DNA of 64,000 nt from JABCZH01 sp963803775 (GTDB taxonomy: Bacteria; Acidobacteriota; Terriglobia; Terriglobales; Acidobacteriaceae): contig CAWDNS010000003.1 of NCBI GenBank assembly GCA_963803775.1, positions 248,001-312,000 on the forward strand. Reading direction: 5' to 3'. Position numbers and translations under genes: made by a program. Under the pieces are notes generated by a model. It made no database searches. It had not been told where the DNA came from and worked only from the letters and a program-made list of their open reading frames with translations. Below are positions 45,215 through 54,238 of the stretch, piece by piece; position 1 is the stretch's first letter; every line of letters starts with the position of its first letter.

Positions 45215-45987
45215 CTTCACGCATCCAGCACATCGCCTCCAACACTTTTCGCGAAGCTGTTCGCGATCGCGTGCTCTATAACTTGATCGCTTTCGCGGTG
45301 CTGATGTGTGGGGCCTCTATTCTGGTGGGACAAATCTCCATCGGGATCGAGCGCCTGGTGGTGATCAACCTCGGCCTCACCGCGATCTCTCTGTTTGGCA
45401 TGGTCATCGCCATCTTCATCGGCATCGGCCTGGTTTCGAAGGAAATCGAAAAGCGCACTCTCTACACGGTGCTGTCGCGCCCAGTGCAGCGTTGGGAATT
45501 CATCGTCGGCAAGTTCTTTGGTTTGGCCGGGACCCTGGTGGTGAATACATTCTTCATGGCTATCGGTGTCTTTCTCGCCTTGCTGTACGTGTCGCAGCGC
45601 TTCCAGGCGGCGGATGGTTGGGTGCTAGTGGCGTTGTACTTCATCGTTTTGCAATTCTTGATCATTACCGCCTTGGCCCTGTTTTTCTCGTCGTTCTCAT
45701 CGCCTCTGTTATCGGCGGTGTTTGCCTTTTCGTTGTTTGTTATCGGGAGTTTCGCCGAGGATCTGCGTGGATTCGCAGCGATGGCGCAGGGAGCCACGCG
45801 CTGGCTCGCCACCGGCGCCGCTTATCTGGTGCCTAACTTCGCTTCGCTCAATGTGATCAGCTCAGTTGCCCATGGCCAGGGAATCGCCGGAACTCTTATC
45901 CTCAGCGAAACCGCGTATGCAATGGTATACGCAGCCATGGCCCTGTGCGGCGCAGTTTTGATCTTTGAACGCCGTAACTTGAAATGA
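45211..45987 (+). CDS. ABC-2 family transporter permease
   Basis: The 258-residue product has six hydrophobic segments (about 22-42, 52-75, 98-122, 135-160, 165-185 and 230-250) and the family segment KEIEKRTLYTVLSRPVQRWEF near residue 75-95. That cytosolic loop is the usual coupling site in NosY/ABC-2 permeases. The start codon lies inside the ATPase stop (ATGA), so the two are translationally coupled. A longer open frame in this phase that begins at 44983 is not real. It pairs with the preceding ATPase; the pathway (export, or surface assembly near the pilins) is not known. Confidence 0.92.
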   Translation: MTSRIQHIASNTFREAVRDRVLYNLIAFAVLMCGASILVGQISIGIERLVVINLGLTAISLFGMVIAIFIGIGLVSKEIEKRTLYTVLSRPVQRWEFIVGKFFGLAGTLVVNTFFMAIGVFLALLYVSQRFQAADGWVLVALYFIVLQFLIITALALFFSSFSSPLLSAVFAFSLFVIGSFAEDLRGFAAMAQGATRWLATGAAYLVPNFASLNVISSVAHGQGIAGTLILSETAYAMVYAAMALCGAVLIFERRNLK

Positions 45988-46910
45988 AACCTTCGCGCCA
46001 AATCAGCCTGGTGGCTGGCACGCTGCTGGTGGTCTGCATGTTTGCCTCGGTATTGCTATTGCAGAAAGTCGACCGTCTGCGCAGCGGAGCCACGCTGCAA
46101 GAGGTTCTCTATATTTCATCTCCCAAAGCGCTCAAGCGTCTGAGCCTGGGATACGACGGCCTACTGGCTGACATCTACTGGACGCGCGCCGTGCAGTATT
46201 TTGGCAGCAAACATTTTGCTGGATCGCAGCATTACGACCTACTGGCGCCTCTGCTCGAGATCACCACTGCGCTCGATCCCCATTTGATCGTGGCTTACGA
46301 ATTCGGCGCTAACTTTCTTGCACCCAAGCCGCCGAATGGCGCCGGACAACCGCAACGCGCGATTGAGTTGAGTGAATTCGGCATTCGCAACAATCCCGAC
46401 GAATGGCGGCTGTACTACGATCTTGGTTTCATCTACTACATGGAACTCAAGGACTACAAAGGCGCCGCCGACGCCTTCGCGCGCGGCGCACGGGTCTCCA
46501 ACGCTCATCCCTTTCTCGGCGTGATGGCGGCACAAATGGCCCAACACAGCGGGGAGCTAAAAATGGCGCAGATGATGTGGTCCACCACCTACCAGACCGC
46601 GCAGGACCGCGACGTGCGCGCCAACGCCGCCACTCATTTGCGCGCCTTGCAGGTGGAAGAGGATGTTACCAACCTGGAGAATCTGGTGGCGGCTTATCGC
46701 ACCAAGACCGGGCGGCTGCCTTCGAGTTTTTCTGACGTGCAGGCGGCCGGTCTGCTGCATGAGATTCCTGTAGACCCGTTTGGCCACGCCTACAAACTGA
46801 CCGATGACGGCCGGGTTGAAGTACGCACTCCCGATGATTTCCCTTTTCTTACGAAAGGGACGCCGCCAGGATACATCGCCCCGCCGCCGAAGTTCCTGCC
46901 CTCTGACTAA
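45984..46910 (+). CDS. Membrane-anchored TPR-like protein in the ABC-2 operon
   Basis: The 308-residue product has one N-terminal membrane helix (about 8-27) and a helical TPR-like body: DIYWTRAVQYFGSKH, ALDPHLIVAYEFGANF, EWRLYYDLGFIYYMELKDYKGA, NAHPFLGVMAAQMA. The C-terminus (VAAYRTKTGRLPSSFSD, DPFGHAYKLTDDG) resembles the C-terminal part of pseudopilin-like GspG proteins. It overlaps the permease stop by four bases (ATGA), so it is part of the same operon and probably an accessory factor on the outer face of the membrane. No enzymatic motif is present. Confidence 0.82.
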   Translation: MKPSRQISLVAGTLLVVCMFASVLLLQKVDRLRSGATLQEVLYISSPKALKRLSLGYDGLLADIYWTRAVQYFGSKHFAGSQHYDLLAPLLEITTALDPHLIVAYEFGANFLAPKPPNGAGQPQRAIELSEFGIRNNPDEWRLYYDLGFIYYMELKDYKGAADAFARGARVSNAHPFLGVMAAQMAQHSGELKMAQMMWSTTYQTAQDRDVRANAATHLRALQVEEDVTNLENLVAAYRTKTGRLPSSFSDVQAAGLLHEIPVDPFGHAYKLTDDGRVEVRTPDDFPFLTKGTPPGYIAPPPKFLPSD

Positions 46911-46915
46911 AGTCT

Positions 46916-48778
46916 TCAGAACGCGAGTAGCTCGCTCGCGGTCTGCTGGGCCTGATCAAAGTCATTCGTGAGCGGTCTGGCCTTGTCGAGAGCCGCCTTT
47001 GCTTCGTCCTGATGCCCAGCTTGCTGCAAAGCCCGCGCCAGCAGCACATAACCCACGGCCGTAGGCTCGATGGACATCGCATGTGAGTACTCGGCAATCG
47101 CCTGCTCGATGTCTCCGCTCTTTTGCGCCAACAGTCCCATGCCCACCATGGCCACGGCTTGGTTGGGATTCAATCGCAGCGCCGCTGCAAAGCTTTCTTT
47201 CGCCCGTGCATAGTCGTGAATCTGCTGATACGCCGACCCCAGTTTACTGAGGGCATCCGCGCCAAGCGGGTCATCCGTACTCAGTCGCAGAACCGATCGA
47301 AACTCTTCAATAGCTTCCCGAACATAGCCATGCCGCTGGTCATAAATCCCCAACCCAAGGTGAATGCGGGGATCGTCGTCCCGGGGATCAATCGCCTCGC
47401 GAAATTGCTGCACTGCCTCATCGTAGCGTCCCTCTGCGTCGTAAGTGACCGCCAGATTGAAGTGCGCCTTGTAGCTACGCACGCTGGTGACTCGGAGCGC
47501 GTATGACCATAGCGTCTTACTATCGCGCCAGTAGCCGATTTGGCGATAGGTGAGAACGCCAAACACAGCAATCACTGCTAACGACGGAACCGCAAGCCAT
47601 ACCGGTGAAATCTTTCTATTCTCCGCCCACTCACCGACTCCCCAGCACATCATCACGAACAGTCCGACAAACGGCAAATAAGCGTAGCGATCAGCCATTG
47701 CTTGTTCGCCCACTTGGACTAATCCGATCATGGGGACCAGCGCTCCCAGAAACCAGAGCCAGCCGGTTACCAGGTAGCCGCAGCGCCGATTGCGGATCAC
47801 CAGCGCTGTAGCTAGTAGCAAGAAAATCGCCGAGGCAATCACCTGCCAGAATTTCAGCAAATCCAGCGGATGAGGATAGAGAGGCGAGAGTTGTGTCGGC
47901 CAGAACGCCTTTCCCAGATAACGCAGGTAAGACACAACGGCGTTTTCCAGACGCACGCGAAAGGGATAAATGATGGCAGAATGAATCGCCCCGCCCGCCT
48001 TCTGTGCCTGCATGGTAACAACAGCGCTGGCCAGGGACATTAAAAATAGCGGTACTTTCTCCAGCAGTAGCGTCCACGCGTTCGCAACCTGCCTGCCCGA
48101 CGTAGAGGCATATCTTCCCAGGGGCCAGTAATCCCACAGCAGGAGCAGAAACGGCAGCGTGATCACCTGCGGTTTACTCATCAGGCCACAGGCAAACAAC
48201 CCCGCAACCAGCGCATATCGCCCAACCGCGGGCCGACGGACATACCATCCGTAAGCCAGGAACGCCAGCAGCAGAAACATCATGCTGAGGACGTTCTTTC
48301 GCTCCGACGCCCAGGCCACGGACTCGACATTCACCGGATGGAGCGCGAACAATGCCGCCACCATTAGGCTGCGCCAGGTGAATCCTGTGGCCGACTGCAG
48401 TAGAAGGAACAGCAGCACTGCGTTCAACGCATGGATGACAATATTCGTGTAGTGATGGCCGACGGGATTCAGCCCGAACCATTGCACATCCAGCGCATGA
48501 GAGATCCAAGTCAGCGGGTGCCAGTTGGCCTCGTAATAATTGGTGAAGGCCCACTTCACCGTCGCCCAGTTCAGCCCAGCCAACACATGCGGGTTGCCGG
48601 TGATGTAGTGATCGTCATCGAAATTGACGAAGGCGTTGCGGTTGACCGGGTTGTAGACCGCTAGAGTCGCCGCCACCAGCAACAGGCACAAGACCACAGT
48701 CCTCTTTTGGGGGGACGAGAAAAGTCCGGCATCAGGAGTCGCCTTCACCGGTTGAGCCTTGGCAGCAGCGGAGGACAA
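46916..48778 (-). CDS. TMTC-like polytopic membrane protein with C-terminal TPR repeats
   Basis: The 620-residue product begins with a membrane helix and the segment FVNFDDDHYITGNPHV, the acidic motif of GT-C-type glycosyltransferases (DolP-Man-dependent O-mannosyltransferases and bacterial relatives). About ten membrane helices follow (30-410). The C-terminal 190 residues are TPR repeats (YKAHFNLAVTYDAEGRYDEAV, ALSKLGSAYQQIHDYARAKE). This layout matches TMTC/OGT-like proteins common in Acidobacteriota and Planctomycetota, which may glycosylate exported proteins. The gene is convergent with the ABC operon, five bases away. The donor sugar and target are unknown; a link to the pilins next door is only a guess. 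Confidence 0.85.
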   Translation of the reverse strand: MSSAAAKAQPVKATPDAGLFSSPQKRTVVLCLLLVAATLAVYNPVNRNAFVNFDDDHYITGNPHVLAGLNWATVKWAFTNYYEANWHPLTWISHALDVQWFGLNPVGHHYTNIVIHALNAVLLFLLLQSATGFTWRSLMVAALFALHPVNVESVAWASERKNVLSMMFLLLAFLAYGWYVRRPAVGRYALVAGLFACGLMSKPQVITLPFLLLLWDYWPLGRYASTSGRQVANAWTLLLEKVPLFLMSLASAVVTMQAQKAGGAIHSAIIYPFRVRLENAVVSYLRYLGKAFWPTQLSPLYPHPLDLLKFWQVIASAIFLLLATALVIRNRRCGYLVTGWLWFLGALVPMIGLVQVGEQAMADRYAYLPFVGLFVMMCWGVGEWAENRKISPVWLAVPSLAVIAVFGVLTYRQIGYWRDSKTLWSYALRVTSVRSYKAHFNLAVTYDAEGRYDEAVQQFREAIDPRDDDPRIHLGLGIYDQRHGYVREAIEEFRSVLRLSTDDPLGADALSKLGSAYQQIHDYARAKESFAAALRLNPNQAVAMVGMGLLAQKSGDIEQAIAEYSHAMSIEPTAVGYVLLARALQQAGHQDEAKAALDKARPLTNDFDQAQQTASELLAF

Positions 48779-48927
48779 GTATTTCCCTCGTGTGCGTCAT
48801 TATATTTGCGGGTTGCACAGAAAAGACGCGCCGGAACCACAGAAGCACACCTTGGTCATGTCTTCGTCACGTCTTGGAATTCAACGTCGATCGCGTGCGA
48901 TCACTAGGTAAAATCACTGGGCAGCTC

Positions 48928-49662
48928 ATGTCCGATTCTGGCCATCCCGACATTCGCCTGACGGCCGCTATCCGCGAATGGTTCGCGAAACGGCGGGAGC
49001 GTAACGGAATTATTCCCACGCTACAAGAATTTTCCGGCATCTTTAAGGAGTTCCTTCTCGATTCCCTACCGTCGCGCCGATGCCAGCGCTACGGCGACGT
49101 GGACTACGACTGGGATCATCGTGTGGACACTACGGGCGCGACCGTGGGCTGGCGTGATCGTCTACTCGGCCTTTTGCATTCGCCGTATCAACCGACCGAG
49201 CCGGCGCTGTTTCAAGAAATGCTGGCAAGCCTCAAGATCGACTTTCGTGATTTCGTTTTCATCGACATTGGCTCGGGCAAGGGACGCACTCTGCTCATGG
49301 CGTCTGACTACCCGTTTCGTCGCATCATCGGAGTCGAGCTTCTGCCCGAGTTGCACCGCGTGGCCCGGGAAAACATTCGCAAATATAAGAACGATTCGCA
49401 GAGGTGCTTCGCGCTGGAATCGATATGCGCTGACGCCCGCGAATTCTCGTTTCCGCCTGAGCTGACCGTGCTCTACCTTTTCAATCCGCTGCCCGAACCG
49501 GGATTGGTCCAATTGCTCGCAAACCTGGAACACTCATTGCGAGAACGTCCGCGATCGCTGTTTGTGATCTATCACAACCCGGTGCTGGAGCAGGTGCTGG
49601 CCGAAAGCAAATGGCTAAAGAAGATCGGCGGTACGCATCAATATTCGATTTTCTACGGCTAG
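48928..49662 (+). CDS. SAM-dependent methyltransferase
   Basis: The product (244 residues) has a class I methyltransferase core. Motif I is VFIDIGSGKGRTLLMAS at about 110-126, then IIGVELLPELHRVARENIR, CADAREFSFP and VLYLFNPLPEPG, which carries an NPLP-type motif. The open frame runs from 48790, but the first 46 codons cross an intergenic repeat fragment; the ATG at 48928 (MSDSGHPDIRL) is chosen. An NPPY/NPLP-like motif can mark amino-group methylation, but the substrate cannot be deduced. It is divergent from the TMTC-like gene and precedes a toxin-antitoxin pair. Confidence 0.85.
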   Translation: MSDSGHPDIRLTAAIREWFAKRRERNGIIPTLQEFSGIFKEFLLDSLPSRRCQRYGDVDYDWDHRVDTTGATVGWRDRLLGLLHSPYQPTEPALFQEMLASLKIDFRDFVFIDIGSGKGRTLLMASDYPFRRIIGVELLPELHRVARENIRKYKNDSQRCFALESICADAREFSFPPELTVLYLFNPLPEPGLVQLLANLEHSLRERPRSLFVIYHNPVLEQVLAESKWLKKIGGTHQYSIFYG

Positions 49663-49693
49663 GGCATGCTCACTGCGCCTTGCGTTGGTTACC

Positions 49694-49714
49694 GACTAGT
49701 TGGTAGACTAGTTG
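49694..49714 (+). promoter_or_regulatory. Direct-repeat operator before the toxin-antitoxin genes
   Basis: GACTAGTTG occurs at 49694-49702 and again at 49706-49714 (period 12), and each copy contains the palindrome ACTAGT. The site lies 18 bases before the antitoxin ATG and fits an autoregulatory operator. GTAGACTAGTT recurs at 50401-50411 just before the next gene. Confidence 0.5.
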
Positions 49715-49731
49715 AGTAGGAGAGACGTCAA

Positions 49732-49974
49732 ATGATGACCGTCGGGGCGTTCGACGCAAAGACTCACCTCAACGCTTTGCTGAAGAAAGTATCCAAGGGC
49801 GAGACCGTCCGCATTACTCTGCGCGGCGTTCCCATCGCGAAACTTGTCCCGGCCGATGAGGGAGATCGAATCAACCTCAAGGAGGTGGTGCGTGACATTC
49901 GTGCGGCCCGCAAGGGCGTCACCCTCGGAAAGATTTCCATTCGAGAGTTAATAAATGAAGGCCGACGCTACTAA
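49732..49974 (+). CDS. Phd/YefM-family antitoxin
   Basis: The 80-residue product opens MTVGAFDAKTHLNALLKKVS, followed by GETVRITLRGVPIAKLVP. This is the Phd/YefM fold, in which the N-terminal half binds DNA and the C-terminal tail binds the toxin. GTAGGAGAG lies upstream. The next gene starts inside its last codons (20-base overlap), which couples antitoxin and toxin translation. The pair is of the mixed Phd-VapC kind. Confidence 0.9.
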   Translation: MMTVGAFDAKTHLNALLKKVSKGETVRITLRGVPIAKLVPADEGDRINLKEVVRDIRAARKGVTLGKISIRELINEGRRY

Positions 49975-50386
49975 AAGCCTGGTGTTGGACGCCTCCGTTC
50001 CGCTGGCTTGGTGCTTTGAGGATGAAAGCGCAGCCCTTGCCGAGCGCGTCCTTGACGTACTGGAAACGGGAACCGAGATGCTGACGCCTTCCATTTGGCC
50101 GTTGGAAGTGGCCAACGCTCTGCTGATGGCGGAACGCCGCAAACGCATTACGACTGCACAGGCCACGGCCTTCCTCCAGCGCATTTCCAAGCTGCCGATT
50201 CTGGTCGAACCCATCTCTCCTAATCGGGCCTTTGAGCAAATTCTGCATGTTGCACGGCAGTATCAGCTCACAGAATATGACGCCGCCTATGTGGAGCTTG
50301 CATTACGCCAGGCTCTGCCGCTGGCAACGCTGGATGCGAAGTTGCAACGCGCCGCGCGCTCGGCGGGCCTCAGCCTGGTCGAATAG
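49955..50386 (+). CDS. vapC: VapC-type PIN-domain ribonuclease toxin
   Basis: The 143-residue PIN protein has the expected acidic residues: Asp12 (LVLDAS), Glu51 (WPLEVANAL), Asp109 (EYDAAYVEL) and Asp127 (ATLDAKL). These bind the metal that cuts RNA. Unlike the vapC at 5479-5870, this gene is intact. It is translationally coupled to the antitoxin. VapC toxins usually cut tRNAs or a loop of 23S rRNA; the target of this one is unknown. The 27 bases after it carry another GTAGACTAGTT. Confidence 0.92.
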   Translation: MKADATKSLVLDASVPLAWCFEDESAALAERVLDVLETGTEMLTPSIWPLEVANALLMAERRKRITTAQATAFLQRISKLPILVEPISPNRAFEQILHVARQYQLTEYDAAYVELALRQALPLATLDAKLQRAARSAGLSLVE

Positions 50387-50413
50387 AGATCGAACCTAAC
50401 GTAGACTAGTTCC

Positions 50414-51058
50414 GTGATCTTGCGTTCTCTCACTGTCCTCTTTTTTCTCGCTGCCGCGGCGGCCCCTTCCGTCCACTCGATCTCCGCCTCCGTCGACCGC
50501 CGCTATAACCATCTCCAAACCCTGCAAGCTGAGTTCACCGAGATCTATCGCGGGGCTGGAATGGAACACACTGAATCGGGAACACTTTGGTTAAAAAAAC
50601 CTGGCAAGATGCGTTGGCAATACCGTTCTCCCCGAGAGAAGCTGTTCGTGAGCGACGGCAAGAGCGCTTGGTTTTATGTGCCGGGTGAGCCACAGGTGCG
50701 GAGGACGCCAGTGCGACAACTCGATGATCTCCGGTCGCCACTGGCGTTCCTCCTGGGTAAAACTAAGCTGGAAAAGGAGTTGTCCGGACTTTCTCTGGCC
50801 CTGGATATCGCCCCTTTGACCGCAGGCAATGTGGTTCTAAGGGGAATGCCACAAACCATGGCAGATCGCGTGAATCAGGTGCTAATCGAGGTCACGCCCG
50901 CCGGTTGGATCGAGCGCATCGTACTGGAGGAGACCGATGGCTCCAGTACGGAATTCCGCTTTCATGACCAGACGGAGGATGGGAAAATTGATGACCAGAG
51001 CTTCCGGTTCGAGGTGCCGCCGGGAGTCGAGGTGATTGACGGGGATTTCGCGCCGTGA
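50414..51058 (+). CDS. lolA: LolA-family outer membrane lipoprotein carrier
   Basis: LolA ferries lipoproteins across the periplasm. The 214-residue product has a signal peptide (LTVLFFLAAAAAPSVHS). The LolA half-barrel follows: RYNHLQTLQAEFTEIYRG, SGTLWLKKPGKMRWQY, KLFVSDGKSAWFYVPGE, then a helix lid (LRSPLAFLLGKTKLEKEL), ending EFRFHDQTEDGKIDDQSF. It starts with GTG at 50414, 27 bases after the toxin gene; the first bases follow a GACTAGT motif. It precedes the pilus assembly operon by about 150 bases. No LolB or LolCDE is in view. Confidence 0.87.
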   Translation: MILRSLTVLFFLAAAAAPSVHSISASVDRRYNHLQTLQAEFTEIYRGAGMEHTESGTLWLKKPGKMRWQYRSPREKLFVSDGKSAWFYVPGEPQVRRTPVRQLDDLRSPLAFLLGKTKLEKELSGLSLALDIAPLTAGNVVLRGMPQTMADRVNQVLIEVTPAGWIERIVLEETDGSSTEFRFHDQTEDGKIDDQSFRFEVPPGVEVIDGDFAP

Positions 51059-51212
51059 CGACACTTCAAATATAATATTTTCAATGGTTTGGCCCCTTAT
51101 CCCCACTACCGTTCAAGCTGTTACCCCCGGAATGCTTTGACGGTCAATTAACACAGGGTTGGCAATCCCGAATGTTAAACTTGGGTGGGGACAGCAGTAG
51201 CCGGAAGACAGC

Positions 51213-52418
51213 ATGGCCGAATTCCTGATCAAAGCAGCCGACGAGCGCGGGCGCCTTCTCCAGCAGGTGGAGAACGGATATTCCGAGGCCGAGGTTCGCG
51301 ACCGCCTGGTGCAGCAAGGGCTTCTGGTTTACTGGGTCAAGCCCCGCACTCTGCTTTCCGGCGACCTCACCGTCCGGCGGAAGGGGAAAGTCAAGCAGAG
51401 CCAGTTCGTCATTTTCAACTCACAGTTCCTGACGCTGATCAAAGCCGGCTTGCCCATCCTCAATTCGCTCGACCTGCTGATCAAGCGGCAGCGGAACAAA
51501 TATTTCCAAAGTCTGCTGCAAAACGTGCGTGACCGGGTCAAGGGAGGCGAATTACTTTCTGACGCCTTCGCCGCGCAGGGCGCATTTCCCCGCATCCATT
51601 CGACAACCCTGCTTGCCGGTGAAAAAAGCGGCAACATGGAAGAAGTTCTCACCCGCTACATCGCTTTTCAAAGGTTGGCTCTGACCTTCAAGAAGAAGCT
51701 CGCAGTGTCTCTGGTTTATCCCACGCTGCTCGTCACAGTGGTATTCGGCATGATGATTTTTCTGGTGACCTACGTGGTGCCGCAGTTCGCGAAACTTTAC
51801 GAAGACATGCATGCCCAGTTGCCGGAAATCACGCTGATCATGCTGAACATCGGCACCCACGCGCAGGCATACGCACCCATTGTGATTTTGGTCATTGTGG
51901 CCGGGGGTGTAGGGTTTTGGTATTGGCAAAAGACCGACAATGGCGCGGCCACCATTGATGGCGCAATCCTGAACCTTCCTTTGCTGGGCCAGATCTGGCT
52001 AAAGTATCAGGTAGCGAGTTTTTCCCGCATGCTCTCTACTCTTCTAGCTGGAGGCATGCCACTGGTTCCCTCGCTCGAGACTGCCGGCGCGTCCATGAGC
52101 AGCCGTCGAATCCTGAACGGTGTCAACGTTGCCGCTGTCCGCGTGCGCGAAGGTCAGGGATTGGCTAAGAGCCTGGAAGAACAAAAAATGTTCCCTGATT
52201 TGGCGGTTGAAATGATTGAAGTCGGCGAATCCACCGGCGCATTGCCGGCGATGTTGAATTCGGTGGCGGAATTTTATGAGGAGGACGTGCAGACTGCACT
52301 GGGCGCGTCCATGGCTCTGATCGAGCCCGTCATCCTGATTATTATGGCGGTGTTTGTGGGCGGAATCCTGATCTCGCTATACCTGCCCATTTTCACCCTG
52401 GGCTCAAGCATTCACTGA
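51213..52418 (+). CDS. pilC: Type IV pilus / type II secretion inner membrane protein PilC (GspF)
   Basis: The 401-residue product has the two GspF domains (about 65-190 and 270-390), each with a paired pattern: FNSQFLTLIKAGLPILNSL and ASFSRMLSTLLAGGMPLVPSL. Membrane helices lie near 170-190, 220-240 and 370-390. PilC/GspF is the platform protein in the inner membrane that connects the ATPase to pilin assembly. The N-terminal 60 residues (ERGRLLQQVENGYSEAEVRDRL) are the usual cytoplasmic part. It leads the assembly operon and is 21 bases from the ATPase gene. Confidence 0.94.
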   Translation: MAEFLIKAADERGRLLQQVENGYSEAEVRDRLVQQGLLVYWVKPRTLLSGDLTVRRKGKVKQSQFVIFNSQFLTLIKAGLPILNSLDLLIKRQRNKYFQSLLQNVRDRVKGGELLSDAFAAQGAFPRIHSTTLLAGEKSGNMEEVLTRYIAFQRLALTFKKKLAVSLVYPTLLVTVVFGMMIFLVTYVVPQFAKLYEDMHAQLPEITLIMLNIGTHAQAYAPIVILVIVAGGVGFWYWQKTDNGAATIDGAILNLPLLGQIWLKYQVASFSRMLSTLLAGGMPLVPSLETAGASMSSRRILNGVNVAAVRVREGQGLAKSLEEQKMFPDLAVEMIEVGESTGALPAMLNSVAEFYEEDVQTALGASMALIEPVILIIMAVFVGGILISLYLPIFTLGSSIH

Positions 52419-52439
52419 TAACGGAAGGTGTGTACATCA

Positions 52440-54112
52440 ATGGCAGGCACAGCAGAAAACAAAACTGTATTCGTGGGCGGGGGCAATGGCACCCTGGTGG
52501 TGGCGAGTGAAGAACTGGAAAAGGCGCAGGATATTGCGCGCCGCTATCGCTGCCAGTTCGTGGATCTGCACAACTTCCAACTCCATCACGACCTGTTCAA
52601 GAACATCCCGGTCCATCTGATGTTCCGCTACAACTTTGTGCCTCTGGAGGAGATTGAAGATGGCCGGCTGGCCATTGCGATAGCCGATCCCAGCCAGTTG
52701 ATGATGATCGACGAGATCAGCCTGCTTCTGGGTAAGCGCATCCTCACCAAAGTCGCCACCCTCGGCCAGATTCGCGAAATCCTCAAGAAAACTGAGCAGT
52801 CCAAGCGGGTACTGGAAGATGCCAGTGAAGGCTTCGCTCTGGATGTTATCCACGAAGAGGACGGCGCCGCCGACGAAAGCATTTCCATCGACCGGCTGAC
52901 CGCGCAGGGTGACATCAGTCCCATCATTCGCCTGGTCGATACCACCATCTTCACCGCTTTGCAGCGGCGTGCCAGTGATATTCACATCGAGACCCGCGAC
53001 GATTCTGTGTGCATCAAGTTCCGCATTGACGGCGTGTTGACTCAGGCCATGCCGCCCATCGCCAAGGAGCACCACTCCACCATTATTTCCCGTATCAAGG
53101 TGATGAGCGAGTTGGACATCTCCGAGCGGCGGGTTCCGCAGGACGGCCGTTTCCGCGTGAAGTACGGCACACCCGAGCGCCCCATCGACTTCCGTGTTTC
53201 CATCATGCCGTCGATTCATGGCGAAGACGCTGTGCTCCGCGTGCTCGACAAAGAGTCGATGAGCGAGAAGTTCCATAAGCTCACGCTCGACGTGGTGGGC
53301 TTCGACGAGCAAGACCTGCGGCAGTTCCGCCGCTACATCAAGGAACCCTACGGCATGGTGCTGGTCACCGGGCCGACGGGCAGCGGCAAGACCACCACGC
53401 TGTACGCCGCCGTCAGCGAGATCAAGACCGACGAAGACAAGATCATCACCATTGAAGATCCGGTGGAATACCAGATCCGCGGCATCACTCAGATTCCCGT
53501 CAACGAGAAAAAAGGCCTGACTTTCGCCCGCGGATTGCGCTCCATCCTGCGCCACGACCCAGACAAGATCATGGTGGGTGAAATCCGCGACACCGAGACG
53601 GCGCAGATCGCGATTCAGTCCGCCCTGACCGGCCACTTGGTGTTCACCACCGTCCACGCCAACAACGTGGTTGACGTGATCGGCCGCTTCCTCAACATGG
53701 GGGTTGAAGCTTACAACTTCGTTTCCGCGCTGAACTGCATTCTGGCGCAGCGCCTGGTGCGGCTTGATTTGCGAATCCTGCCGTACCCAGATGGAATATG
53801 ACAAGGAGACGCTAGAAGCCAGCGGGCTCGATGCTGAACAATGGGCGCAAAGTCGCGTTCTACGAGGGCCAGGGATGCATCGAATGTGCCGGCACCGGGT
53901 TCCGCGGCCGTACCGCGATTCATGAACTGTTGAACCTGAGCGACCGGGTGCGTGAACTGATCCTGCTCAAAAAGCCGACGTCGGAGATTCGCCGCGCTGC
54001 CCGCGAAGAGGGGATGCGGTTCCTGCGCGAGTCCGCCCTCGATAAAGTGAGATTAGGCTTGACCACGTTGAAAGAGATCAACAAAGTCACCTTCATCGAG
54101 AGCAGCCGCTAG
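52440..54112 (+). CDS. pilB: Type IV pilus / type II secretion assembly ATPase PilB (GspE), two frame breaks
   Basis: PilB powers pilus extension. The product has the N-terminal GspE domain (about 1-130) and the ATPase domain with Walker A TGPTGSGKTTTLYA, acidic box EIKTDEDKIITIEDPVEY, Walker B RHDPDKIMVGEIRDTE and HLVFTTVHAN. The zinc site is split over the frame breaks: ICESCR follows the break near 53762-53766, and CIECAGTG comes after the second break near 53845-53858. The open frames are 52440-53801 and 53831-54112. Joined, the length is about 555 residues, normal for PilB. Both breaks are single-base indels and are probably errors in the sequence. The ATG at 52440 is preferred over a GTG at 52428. 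Confidence 0.92.
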
Positions 54113-54238
54113 AAGGTTCAGAAGCGCGATTCGAGGGAAGCCGACCTTTAGGCCATTCCTTCAAGTGCCCTTCGAGATATTGCAATTATTCGCACTATAG
54201 CGTTCTACTTGTTGTAGGTACTGGGAGAAGTGTCGAAA

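Noticed and set aside
52437..53804. A 455-codon open frame antisense to pilB
   Set aside because: It mirrors the conserved PilB frame and has no features of its own.
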